The notes beneath the pieces are model-generated. The model did no database searches. It was given only the letters and a program-made list of their open reading frames with translations, and was not told where the DNA came from. A DNA stretch of 48,647 nt from PALSA-505 sp035308365 (GTDB lineage Bacteria; Actinomycetota; Actinomycetes; Streptosporangiales; Streptosporangiaceae): assembly GCA_035308365.1 (NCBI GenBank), contig DATGGU010000198.1, positions 1 through 48,647 on the forward strand, written 5' to 3'. The position numbers and the translations under genes are program-made. Every line of letters starts with the position of its first letter. The stretch's first letter is position 1. Below, in pieces: positions 25,140-33,242 of the stretch.

Positions 25140-28100
25140 GTGGCGGAGGTCTACGGGGAGTTGGTCCGTAGATACCGGGTTGCGGCGGGGCTGACCCAGG
25201 AAGATTTAGCGGCGTTGTCCGGGCTGGATGTCCGGACCATCAGCGACATCGAACGAGGCCGCACCAGCCGCCCCCATCGCAGCACGGCTGATCTGCTCGC
25301 TCGCGCGCTGGGCCGGGACGACCTGGCCTATGAGTCGGTCCGGGCACGCCGGCTGGCACACGCGCGGGCGTCCGCCTATCCGCCGGGAATCCCTGAGCAC
25401 GCCGATGATCCTCCAGCCGCTCCAACGCGGCCGGCCGTAGCACGCCATGGGGATACGCGGATGCGGCCGGTGGTGGATGTGTTCCCGGTGACAATCGGTC
25501 ACTACGCCGACGCCGGTCTCCCGGACCTGGATGTGGAGTCCCAGGCGGGGCGGCTTGTCGAGCTGCTGGCACCGTTTGGCGGCGAGCACCGGCCGTGGCG
25601 GCATCCGGTCCGTGACCGTGGTGCTGATGCGGCCCAGCACCGGCTGCGGGAGTGGTCTGGGCCACAGGCTGCCGCCGTGGCTGGCACAGACGAACCGGAC
25701 GGCTTCGTGGTGAATCCGGTGGCCGGGTCTTCGGTGCTGTACTGGGCCGGGCGTGGCTGGTCGGACGGGACCCACGCTGCGCTCGCTCACGCCGGAAGCC
25801 CGGCCATGGTCGGCGGGTCGGGGATAGAGCCGCAGCAACTTGCCCAGGCGATCCGCGCCCGGCAGGCCACCGCCGCGGCAGCGCAGAACGCTGCCGATGC
25901 GGGCGGCTGGGCAATGATCATCGTAGAGACCAGCCACGCCACCCAGATCGCCGACGCGGTCATGGCCGCGCTGCATGGCCCGGACGCCCCGGCCCGGCTG
26001 CTGCTCATCGCCGCTCCACACGACGGTACCGGGCCAGCGGGCTGGTTCACCGGCGTGCTGGCGAACCTGCTGGCCGACACCTACCGTGCCGAACGCCGGA
26101 TCTTGCTGCGCGACCTGGCCGCACAGCTGGAACGGGTGATCGGCCCGCACAACGTGCACCAGCGGGCCCTCGGTGAGGCCGCGCTGGTCCGGGTCTACCC
26201 GCCGGTGGCGTCGTGGATGCCGGCACCGGTGGAGACCATCAGCTACCTCGAAGAGGTCCTGGCAGATCTGTCCGCTGACGAGCGGAACCATTTCCTGGTC
26301 AAAGCCCAAGGGGCCGAACATGGGGAGCTGGCCTGGTTTTTCGAGGGCCGGGAGAACGAACTCGCCCAGATCAGCGCCTGGCTGCACCGGGCTGACTCCG
26401 GCATGCTCGTGGTGACCGGCCGGGCTGGGGCAGGGAAATCCGCGCTGCTGGGCACGGTGCTCGTGCGGTCCCTGCCCGCTCTGCGCGACGCCCTGGCCCG
26501 CCGCGGTCTGGCCGCCATCCCCGGCCCCGGCACGACGCTGCCCCCGGAGTCGGTGTTCGACGCGGTGATTCACCTCAGCGGCCTGAACCTCGCCCAGGCG
26601 GTCATGCGGGCCGCCGCGGCGGCCGGGATCGGCCCACTGCCCTCGGATCAGGATTCCGCCACCGGGGTGGCCAGTGACCTGGACTTCCTCACCGCCGAAC
26701 TGGCCGGGCGGACCGGGCCGTTCACCGTGCTGGCTGACGCGCTGGATGAGTCCGTGGACCCGCTGGATATCGCCCGCTCGCTGCTGGCCCGCATCGCCAG
26801 CCTGGCCAGGGTCCGCGTCCTGGTGGGCACCCGCGCCTCCACCAGTGAAGCCCCGGACCGGCCCGCCGGTGATGAGAACCTGCTCGACGCACTCGGCACC
26901 GGTACCGCGGGTACCCGCGGACCAGCTGGCGGGCCAGCTGCCGATGGCACAGACCGGGGCAGGCAAAGCCGTGGTTGCGTGATCTGGCTCAGCCAGGACC
27001 GGGAAGCCATCCGCCGGTATGTGTGTGGCAGATTGCGGGCAGCCCGCGACTACGGCGTCGCCGGCCATGCCATCGCGCACATGCGTGCGGTCAGCGACCA
27101 GGACATCCGCCGCGTGGCGGGCGAGGTTGCCGACCGGGGGCAGGAGTTCCTGTTCGCCCGTCTGGTGGTCTGTGAGCTGACCGCCGACCCGCGGCTGCTC
27201 ACTCCCAGCCTGGCCCGCTCGCGTGGCCAACTGCTGCAAGGCACCCACCAGGACGTGTTCGGCCGCGCCCTGCACCGCCTCGCCGGCCAGGACGACCATT
27301 ACCCGATCTTGATGCGGGCGCTATCCCTGGCCCGCGGTCGCGGCGTCCCCGAGGCCGACGGCATCTGGGCGGCCATCGCCGCCGCCCTGGCTCCCAACCC
27401 GCTGCCACGGCTGGCCGGTGACTCGGATGAGGATCCCAGCGCAGACCCGGACTTCAACGTAGCCGGGATCTGGGCGGCGGCAATCAGTGGCCTGCTCGGC
27501 CAGGCCGCTGCCTACATCACGGCCGATACGGCTACCAGGCACGGCGGGACGTCCGGAGCGCAGACGGTTTACCGGCTGGCACACCACACCTTCATCGAAT
27601 ACTTCGCCGGCCACCCACCCGCCGGGCAGGACGGCGGCGACCCGAGACGGCTCACTGCTCGCGCTCTGCTGCACGCCGCCCAGGCAGCCGCAGCCACCGA
27701 GGGCCGCTTTCCTGACTACCTGGTCAGGCACCTGTCCGGGCATATCGCCGAGGCCGGCAGGTGGGATGACCTGGCGGGTCTGCCCCGCGTGCTGGACCGC
27801 CTCGACCCGAACGCGGTGACCGCCGATGCCATCCGCACGCTGTTCGGCCATCGCGCGGTCCCCCCGCCCATCGCTGGCATCATGGGGGCCCGCGACACCC
27901 TCGTGAGCGCGAGTCGCGCCGACCGCCCCGGCCTGCGTCAGCTCGCCACGACCAGGCACAGCCCACGGCAGGTCATCGGCGAGCCCGCCACCGGGTGGGG
28001 CATCGCCGCTGCCCAGGCCGGGCGCTCCACCGTCCACGTCAGCCTCAGCGGCCACACCAGCGCGGTCAACAAGGTGCGCAGCCTGACCCTGCCCAGCGGG

Positions 28101-30869
28101 CGGCTGATCCTCGCGTCCTGCGGCGACGACGGCACGATCAGGCTCTGGGACCCGGTGACCGCCACCCCGATCGGCGTCCCCATGCAAGGCCACACCAGCT
28201 CGGTTGAAGACATCTGCGTGCTGTCCATGCCTGCCGGGCGAACCCTGCTGGCCAGCGCCGGAGACGACGGGACGGTACGGCTGTGGGACCCGGCCACCGG
28301 GCAGCCCACCGGCCCGGTCATCACCGGGCACACCGGTCCCATCTGGGGCCTGTGCGTGCTGCCCGGCCGCCAGCCACCCACCCTGGCCAGCGCCGGAGAC
28401 GACGGGACGGTACGGCTGTGGGACCCGGCCACCGGGCAGCCCACCGGCCCGGTCATCACCGGGCACACCGGCGCCGTCCTCGGCCTGTGCATGCTGCCCG
28501 GCCGCCGGCCAGACCAGCCGCTCATCCTGGCCAGTGCCGGGGGCGATGGGACGGTACGGCTGTGGGACCCGGCCACCGGGCAGCCCACCGGCCCGGTCAT
28601 CACCGGGCACACCGGCGCCGTCCCTGGCCTGTGCGTGCTGCCCGGCCGCAAACCCGGCCAGCCACCCACCCTGGCCAGCGCCGGAGACGACGGGACGATA
28701 CGGCTGTGGGACCCGGCCACCGGGCAGCCCACCAGCCACCCCATCACCGGGCACACCGGCACTGTCTGGGACGTGTGCGTGCTGCCCGGCAGCCAGCCAG
28801 ACCAGCCACCCACCCTGGCCAGCGCCGGCCAGGACGGGACGATACGGCTGTGGGACCCGGCCACCGGGCAGCCCACCAGCCACCCCATCACCGGGCACAC
28901 CGGCCCCGTCTGGGGCCTGTGCGTGCTGCCCGGCCGTCAGCCACCCACCCTGGCCAGCGCCGGGGATGACGGGACGGTACGGCTGTGGGACCCGGCCACC
29001 GGCCAACCCACCAGCCTGCCTGCCACCGGCGCCATCCTTGGCCTGTGCGTGCTGCCCGGCCGCCGGCCAGACCAGCGGCCCACCCTGGCCAGCGCCGGGG
29101 ATGACGGGACGATACGGCTGTGGGACCCGGCCACCGGGCAACCCACCGGCCCGGTCATCACCGGGCACACCGGCTCTGTCTGGGATATCTGCATGGTGCC
29201 CGGCCAGCCACCCACCCTGGCCAGCGCCGGGCGGGACGGGACGGTACGGCTGTGGGACCCGGCCACCGGGCAACCCACCAGCCACCCCATCACCGGGCAC
29301 ACCGGCACTGTCTGGAGCGTGTGCGTGCTGCCCGGCCGCCGGCCGGGCCAGCCACCCACCCTGGCCAGCGCCGGGCGGGACGGGACGATACGGCAATGGG
29401 ACCCCCTCACCGGGCAACCCACCGGACCCGTCATCACCGGGCACACCAGTGCCGTCCTCGGCCTGTGCGTGCTGCCCGGCCGGCCACCCACCCTGGCCAG
29501 CGCCGGCCATGCCGGGACGATACGGCAATGGGACCCGGCCACCGGGCAACCCACCGGCCGCCCCATCACCGCGCACACCGCCCCCGTCTGGGCCGTGTGC
29601 GTGCTGCCCGGCCGCCGGCCAGACCAGCCACCCATCCTGGCCAGCGCCGGACACGACGGGACGATACGGCAATGGGACCCGGCCACCGGGCAACCCACCG
29701 GCCCGGTCATCACCGGGCACACCGGCCCCATCTGGGACGTGTGCGTGCTGCCCGGCCGCCAGCCGGGCCAGCCACCCATCATGGCCAGCGCCGGCCAAGA
29801 CGGGACGGTGCGGCTGTGGGATACCACTACCGGGCGGGCGGTGGGACAGCCGCTGGTCAGGTCGCCGGTGGCGGTCAGCGGCCTCGCCCCCTGTCCCGCC
29901 ATGATCGGCGACTGTGTGACCATGCACGGCGACGGCACGGTGCGCAGCTGGACCGCAGCCACCGCGACCCAGCGCACGGTCACATCCCCGGCGGAGGTAT
30001 CCGCCATCGCCACCCTGACCCGCACGGATCACCTCAGCCTGCTCACCGGCAACATCCATGGTCAAGTCCGCCTCAGCGACCTGCGCACCGGCTACCAGCC
30101 CGGCCCGCCCCTGCAGGTCAGCGACCAGGCCGTGCTCGCCCTGTGCCCGCTGCCCGGGCAGCCACCCGAGGCTCGCGCCGCGGTAGCCGACGGCACCGGC
30201 ACCATCACGATCATCACCGTCTTCCCCGGCGGCCACCTGAAACCCGGACCCACCGTGCGTGGCCCGGCCAGCCCGATCCGGGCCCTGTGCCCGATCACAC
30301 TTCCGGACGGCCACCTACTGCTGGCCGCCGCCGGGAACGACGCCACCATCCGAATCTGGGACTTGGCCGCCATCCTCCCCAGCACACCGGACGCCAGACA
30401 GTCCCCCACCCCGGTGAACAGCCCACTGACCGGGCACGACGGCTGGATCTGGGCGCTGACCGCCATCCCATCCCGGCCAGGCCTGCCACCCCTCCTGGCC
30501 TCAGCCAGCGCCGATCACACCATCCGGGTCTGGGACCCGGCATCCGGCCGCGCCGCCGGCCGGCCCCTGACCGGGCACACCGGCCAGGTCCGGGCCGTCT
30601 TGACCGCTATCAGCGACGACGGTCACATGGTCCTGATATCCGGCGGCCACGATGGCACCGTCCGGCTCTGGGATCCGGCCACCGGCACGCCCCACACGGT
30701 CATCCCACTCGGCATCCCGGTGCACGCCCTGCTCCAGCAACGCCCAAGCCACGCATCACGGGAGCGTACCGAGGGCGGCGCAACCCTCACCGTTGGACTG
30801 CGCACCGGAATCCTCGCCCTCGACCTGCACCGCGACCTGTTCCACCGCACGCCGGAACCGGGCCTGTGA
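25140..30869 (+). CDS. NLR-like protein: XRE HTH, pseudo-caspase, STAND NTPase, WD40 array
   Basis: A 1909-residue protein starting at GTG 25140. Residues 5-60 are an XRE helix-turn-helix (YRVAAGLTQEDLAALSGLDV, RTISDIERGR). Residues 110-340 have a caspase-like order: PVTIGHYADAGLPDLD, YWAGRG (201-206, Arg205 where catalytic His is expected), IIVETSHAT (260-268, Ser265 where Cys is expected), LLLIAAPHDG and GWFTGVLANLL. A STAND NTPase follows: FEGRENEL (401-408), Walker A GRAGAGKS (427-434), Walker B VLADALDES (530-538), sensor LVGTRAS, and YRLAHHTFIEYFAG. From about 968 to the end there are about 19 WD40 units. STAND proteins are ATP-switched oligomerising sensors whose repeats detect a trigger; the effector here would be DNA binding or a partner recruited by the inactive caspase fold. 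Cytoplasmic, no membrane segment. Confidence 0.88.
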   Translation: MAEVYGELVRRYRVAAGLTQEDLAALSGLDVRTISDIERGRTSRPHRSTADLLARALGRDDLAYESVRARRLAHARASAYPPGIPEHADDPPAAPTRPAVARHGDTRMRPVVDVFPVTIGHYADAGLPDLDVESQAGRLVELLAPFGGEHRPWRHPVRDRGADAAQHRLREWSGPQAAAVAGTDEPDGFVVNPVAGSSVLYWAGRGWSDGTHAALAHAGSPAMVGGSGIEPQQLAQAIRARQATAAAAQNAADAGGWAMIIVETSHATQIADAVMAALHGPDAPARLLLIAAPHDGTGPAGWFTGVLANLLADTYRAERRILLRDLAAQLERVIGPHNVHQRALGEAALVRVYPPVASWMPAPVETISYLEEVLADLSADERNHFLVKAQGAEHGELAWFFEGRENELAQISAWLHRADSGMLVVTGRAGAGKSALLGTVLVRSLPALRDALARRGLAAIPGPGTTLPPESVFDAVIHLSGLNLAQAVMRAAAAAGIGPLPSDQDSATGVASDLDFLTAELAGRTGPFTVLADALDESVDPLDIARSLLARIASLARVRVLVGTRASTSEAPDRPAGDENLLDALGTGTAGTRGPAGGPAADGTDRGRQSRGCVIWLSQDREAIRRYVCGRLRAARDYGVAGHAIAHMRAVSDQDIRRVAGEVADRGQEFLFARLVVCELTADPRLLTPSLARSRGQLLQGTHQDVFGRALHRLAGQDDHYPILMRALSLARGRGVPEADGIWAAIAAALAPNPLPRLAGDSDEDPSADPDFNVAGIWAAAISGLLGQAAAYITADTATRHGGTSGAQTVYRLAHHTFIEYFAGHPPAGQDGGDPRRLTARALLHAAQAAAATEGRFPDYLVRHLSGHIAEAGRWDDLAGLPRVLDRLDPNAVTADAIRTLFGHRAVPPPIAGIMGARDTLVSASRADRPGLRQLATTRHSPRQVIGEPATGWGIAAAQAGRSTVHVSLSGHTSAVNKVRSLTLPSGRLILASCGDDGTIRLWDPVTATPIGVPMQGHTSSVEDICVLSMPAGRTLLASAGDDGTVRLWDPATGQPTGPVITGHTGPIWGLCVLPGRQPPTLASAGDDGTVRLWDPATGQPTGPVITGHTGAVLGLCMLPGRRPDQPLILASAGGDGTVRLWDPATGQPTGPVITGHTGAVPGLCVLPGRKPGQPPTLASAGDDGTIRLWDPATGQPTSHPITGHTGTVWDVCVLPGSQPDQPPTLASAGQDGTIRLWDPATGQPTSHPITGHTGPVWGLCVLPGRQPPTLASAGDDGTVRLWDPATGQPTSLPATGAILGLCVLPGRRPDQRPTLASAGDDGTIRLWDPATGQPTGPVITGHTGSVWDICMVPGQPPTLASAGRDGTVRLWDPATGQPTSHPITGHTGTVWSVCVLPGRRPGQPPTLASAGRDGTIRQWDPLTGQPTGPVITGHTSAVLGLCVLPGRPPTLASAGHAGTIRQWDPATGQPTGRPITAHTAPVWAVCVLPGRRPDQPPILASAGHDGTIRQWDPATGQPTGPVITGHTGPIWDVCVLPGRQPGQPPIMASAGQDGTVRLWDTTTGRAVGQPLVRSPVAVSGLAPCPAMIGDCVTMHGDGTVRSWTAATATQRTVTSPAEVSAIATLTRTDHLSLLTGNIHGQVRLSDLRTGYQPGPPLQVSDQAVLALCPLPGQPPEARAAVADGTGTITIITVFPGGHLKPGPTVRGPASPIRALCPITLPDGHLLLAAAGNDATIRIWDLAAILPSTPDARQSPTPVNSPLTGHDGWIWALTAIPSRPGLPPLLASASADHTIRVWDPASGRAAGRPLTGHTGQVRAVLTAISDDGHMVLISGGHDGTVRLWDPATGTPHTVIPLGIPVHALLQQRPSHASRERTEGGATLTVGLRTGILALDLHRDLFHRTPEPGL
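28252..29828 (+). repeat. Array of twelve near-identical WD40-coding units
   Basis: The TGG of the RLWD/RQWD motif falls at 28284, 28419, 28563, 28707, 28851, 28986, 29121, 29253, 29397, 29529, 29673 and 29817. Spacings are 135, 144, 144, 144, 144, 135, 135, 132, 144, 132, 144 and 144 bp, all multiples of three. Each unit reads approximately TGHTGxVWxLCVLPGRxPxx, then PPTLASAGxDGTxRLWDPAT and GQPTxxxI. Length classes come from the linker after LPG. Units outside the array (before 28252 and after 29828) are diverged. Confidence 0.95.
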
Positions 30870-30888
30870 GGGCGTGCCCGGCACCGCG

Positions 30889-31872
30889 TCAGGTGAGCTG
30901 GTCTGGCTGGTCTGGCTGGTCCGCGACCGCGGCCGCGCAGCGCGACGCGAGCGTGGCAACGGCGGCGCGGAGCTCGCCGCCACCCTCGACGCGAAAGGCG
31001 AACGGTATGGCCGCCAGCCACTCCTGCGCGTACATGGCCGGGTTGCTGGTGCTGCCGGTCAGCAGACATCCGCCGGCATGCGGTTCGAGGCGTCCCATCG
31101 GCGGGCGGATCCAGGGCGCCACCTCGGCCGGGGGCGCTTCGAACACGACGCGGACCGGAAACTCCCAGCCCTCGGCGAGGTTTTCTTCGAGCGCGGCGAC
31201 CGGGTCCAGTCCGTCGGGTGGCGTAAACGAGTGGTGAGTCTGCTCGACCGCACGGACGCGGTCGATCCGGTAGCTGCGGACCGCGCCCGCGTGGTGGGAG
31301 TAGCACAGCAGATACCAGCGGCCGTGGCGGACAACGACCGCCCACGGGTCAGCCTCCGCTTCCCATTCGCTGCCTGACCGGCTTCGGTACTGGAACCGTA
31401 CCCGGCACCTGGATCCGGCTGCGACAACGAGCGCGCTGGTCACGGCCGGATCGGGGTGAGCGGCACGGCGGTCGGGTGCCGCTGCCGCGTACTCACGCAG
31501 CGCCGCGGCCTGGCGGCCGATGCTCTCCGGCAGCGCCCGGATGACCTTGGCCAGCGCCGAGCCGGCCAGTTCGTCCATGTCGGCCGCTGCCGGATGGCCT
31601 TCGAGCACGGCCATCACCAATCCCAGCGCCTCGTCCTGGGTGAAGACGACCGGTGGCAGCCGCATTCCGCGGCCGAGCCGGTACCCGCCATAGCGGCCCC
31701 GTGACGCCTCGACCGGCACCCCGGCCTCTCGCAAGATCGCGACGTACCGGCGCGCCGCGCGTTCGGTCACTTCGAGGCGCCCGGCGATCTGGCCGGCCGT
31801 GATGCCGGGCCGCGCCTGCAGGAGTTCGAGCGTCTGAAGCGCGCGAGCGGTGGGGCTGACCAAGGATGCCAC
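30889..31872 (-). CDS. WYL-domain transcriptional regulator
   Basis: A 327-residue regulator from GTG 31872. Residues 5-65 are a DeoR/HTH_11 winged helix (ARALQTLELLQARPGITAGQ, EVTERAARRYVAILREAGVP, GRYGGYRLGRG). Residues 145-215 form the WYL domain: RVRFQYRSRSGSEWEAEADP, then VVVRHGRWYLLCYSHHAGAV and RSYRIDRVRAV, with the W-Y-L triplet intact. A C-terminal WCX-type extension follows. WYL domains bind nucleic acid or small ligands and commonly regulate the adjacent gene. The divergent hydrolase gene with its two repeat elements is the obvious target. It is convergent with the giant WD40 gene, 19 bp between stops. Confidence 0.9.
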   Translation of the reverse strand: MASLVSPTARALQTLELLQARPGITAGQIAGRLEVTERAARRYVAILREAGVPVEASRGRYGGYRLGRGMRLPPVVFTQDEALGLVMAVLEGHPAAADMDELAGSALAKVIRALPESIGRQAAALREYAAAAPDRRAAHPDPAVTSALVVAAGSRCRVRFQYRSRSGSEWEAEADPWAVVVRHGRWYLLCYSHHAGAVRSYRIDRVRAVEQTHHSFTPPDGLDPVAALEENLAEGWEFPVRVVFEAPPAEVAPWIRPPMGRLEPHAGGCLLTGSTSNPAMYAQEWLAAIPFAFRVEGGGELRAAVATLASRCAAAVADQPDQPDQLT

Positions 31873-31901
31873 GCCACGAGCGTAGGGGGAGCCGCTCGTT
31901 A

Positions 31902-31922
31902 ACCGGAAGTTGATCGTCCGGT
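31902..31922. promoter_or_regulatory. Inverted repeat, probable WYL regulator operator
   Basis: ACCGGA-N9-TCCGGT lies between the divergent regulator (start 31872) and hydrolase (start 31990) genes. Flanking TTA and TAA extend the symmetry imperfectly. Its position at the regulator's own promoter suggests autoregulation. Confidence 0.5.
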
Positions 31923-31933
31923 AATGCCGCTAC

Positions 31934-31967
31934 GGTCGCACTGTACGCACGGTCGCACTGTACGCAC
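31934..31967 (+). repeat. Two perfect tandem 17-bp repeats in the hydrolase leader
   Basis: GGTCGCACTGTACGCAC occurs twice back to back (31934-31950, 31951-31967), directly before the AAGGAG ribosome binding site of the hydrolase gene. Either a paired activator or repressor site or a recent slippage duplication. Confidence 0.7.
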
Positions 31968-31989
31968 GCAAGAAGGAGCAGGTATCACG

Positions 31990-32673
31990 ATGGACATCGT
32001 CCTCATCGGTGGACTCTGGCTCGATGGGTCGGCGTGGGATGCGGTCGTTCCACCGCTGCGGGCCCTGGGCCATCAGGCCGTGCCGGTCTCGTTGCCTGGT
32101 CAGGGAGCACCGCCGGCCGAAGCGACGCTTGCCGATCAGCATGCGGCGGTGCTGGCGGCGGTCGACGCCGCCGCCGGCAGCGTGCTGGTCGTAGGTCATT
32201 CGGCCGCCTGCACACTCGCTTGGATGGCTGCCGACGCACGGCCGGGCAAGGTGGCGCGGGTCGCGATGATCGGGGGCTTCCCGGCCGGCGACGGCGACAC
32301 GTACGCCGGCTTCTTCGAGCTGACCGGTGGTGTCATGCCCTTCCCGGGGTGGGGGCCGTTCGACGGCCCAGACTCCGCCGACCTTGACGAGCAGCAGCGA
32401 CGCGCGATCGAGGCCGCCGCGATCCCGGTTCCCGGAGGTGTGGCGAAGGGGATCGTGCATCTCAGCGACGAGCGGCGGTTCGATATCCCTGTCACCCTGA
32501 TCTGCCCGGAGTTCTCCCCTGCTCAGGCCCGGGAGTGGGTGGAGGGGGGCGAGGTGCCAGAGCTTTCCAAAGCCCGGCACATCGGCTACGCAGACATCGA
32601 GTCGGGCCACTGGCCGATGTTCACCCAGCCGGCCAAGCTTGCCAGCCTGCTGGCCGAGGCCGCGAATGCCTGA
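31990..32673 (+). CDS. Alpha/beta-hydrolase
   Basis: A 227-residue alpha/beta-hydrolase from ATG 31990, preceded by AAGGAG. MDIVLIGGLWLDGSAWDAVV is the first strand and oxyanion segment; the nucleophile elbow is VVGHSAAC with Ser71 (GxSxA, slightly unlike GxSxG); the acid lies around VTLICPEFSP and the histidine in IESGHWPMF. It resembles the EstC/salicylate-esterase-like hydrolases that often follow a WYL or TetR regulator. The substrate is unknown. The stop overlaps the GNAT gene start by eight bases, so the pair is one coupled operon probably controlled by the divergent WYL protein. Confidence 0.88.
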   Translation: MDIVLIGGLWLDGSAWDAVVPPLRALGHQAVPVSLPGQGAPPAEATLADQHAAVLAAVDAAAGSVLVVGHSAACTLAWMAADARPGKVARVAMIGGFPAGDGDTYAGFFELTGGVMPFPGWGPFDGPDSADLDEQQRRAIEAAAIPVPGGVAKGIVHLSDERRFDIPVTLICPEFSPAQAREWVEGGEVPELSKARHIGYADIESGHWPMFTQPAKLASLLAEAANA

Positions 32674-33235
32674 GCCCCGTACGATCCGGCCGCTGGACGC
32701 ATCCACCTGGGACGCGTTCGCGGAGCTGGCCGAACGCAACAACGGGATCTACGGAGGCTGCTGGTGCATCGGGTACCACACCGCGTACCAGCGTGGCGTC
32801 AGCGATCCCCGCACGCTCAAGGAACAGCTCGTGCGCAGCGGGCAAGCGCACGCCGCGCTGGTATTCGACCAGCAGGGACTCGCTCAGGGCTGGTGCCAGT
32901 ACGGCAGCCCGGACGAGCTTGACCTCAAGCACGGGCGCGAATACCACAAGGACCCACCGCCTCCCGCCCGCTGGCGGATCACCTGCATCTACGTCGATAA
33001 GCGGCATCGCGGCCAGGGAATCGCCCGAGCCGCGCTCGAGGGTGCGCTCACGCAGATCGCCGCCGCCGGGGGTGGCCTGGTCGAGGCGATCTCCGAGACC
33101 ACCGACGGCCGCCAGGCCCAGAGCCGGTTCCTGTTCAGCGCAACGGCCGAACTGTTCGAGCAGTACGGGTTCGTGCGCGGACGCCAGGTCGGCAAGCACG
33201 CCTGGATCGTGAGCCGGGAGATCGCCCCCGCGTAA
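32666..33235 (+). CDS. GNAT-family N-acetyltransferase
   Basis: A 189-residue protein with ATG 32666 overlapping the end of the hydrolase gene by eight bases. Acetyl-CoA-binding motif A is ITCIYVDKRHRGQGIARAAL, with the R/QxxGxG/A turn RGQGIA. An N-terminal YGGCWCIGYH segment and the late FLFSATAELFEQYGFVRGRQ match the GNAT proteins annotated as acting on small molecules or antibiotics; the acceptor cannot be predicted. Co-translation with the hydrolase suggests a shared detoxification or metabolic role, which is inference. Confidence 0.88.
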   Translation: MPEPRTIRPLDASTWDAFAELAERNNGIYGGCWCIGYHTAYQRGVSDPRTLKEQLVRSGQAHAALVFDQQGLAQGWCQYGSPDELDLKHGREYHKDPPPPARWRITCIYVDKRHRGQGIARAALEGALTQIAAAGGGLVEAISETTDGRQAQSRFLFSATAELFEQYGFVRGRQVGKHAWIVSREIAPA

Positions 33236-33242
33236 CCGGCCT

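Noticed and set aside
28252..29828. Regularly spaced direct repeats resembling a CRISPR-like array
   Set aside because: Units are 132-144 bp, multiples of three, lie inside a reading frame and encode WD40 blades; there are no short repeats with unique spacers and no cas genes.
27321..30314. Very long leftward reading frame (997 codons) opposite the WD40 array, and a 566-codon rightward frame at 28204-29904
   Set aside because: Both are shadows: repeated GC-rich units without stops keep alternative frames open, and the translations are low-complexity repeats without domains. The WD40 frame explains the sequence.
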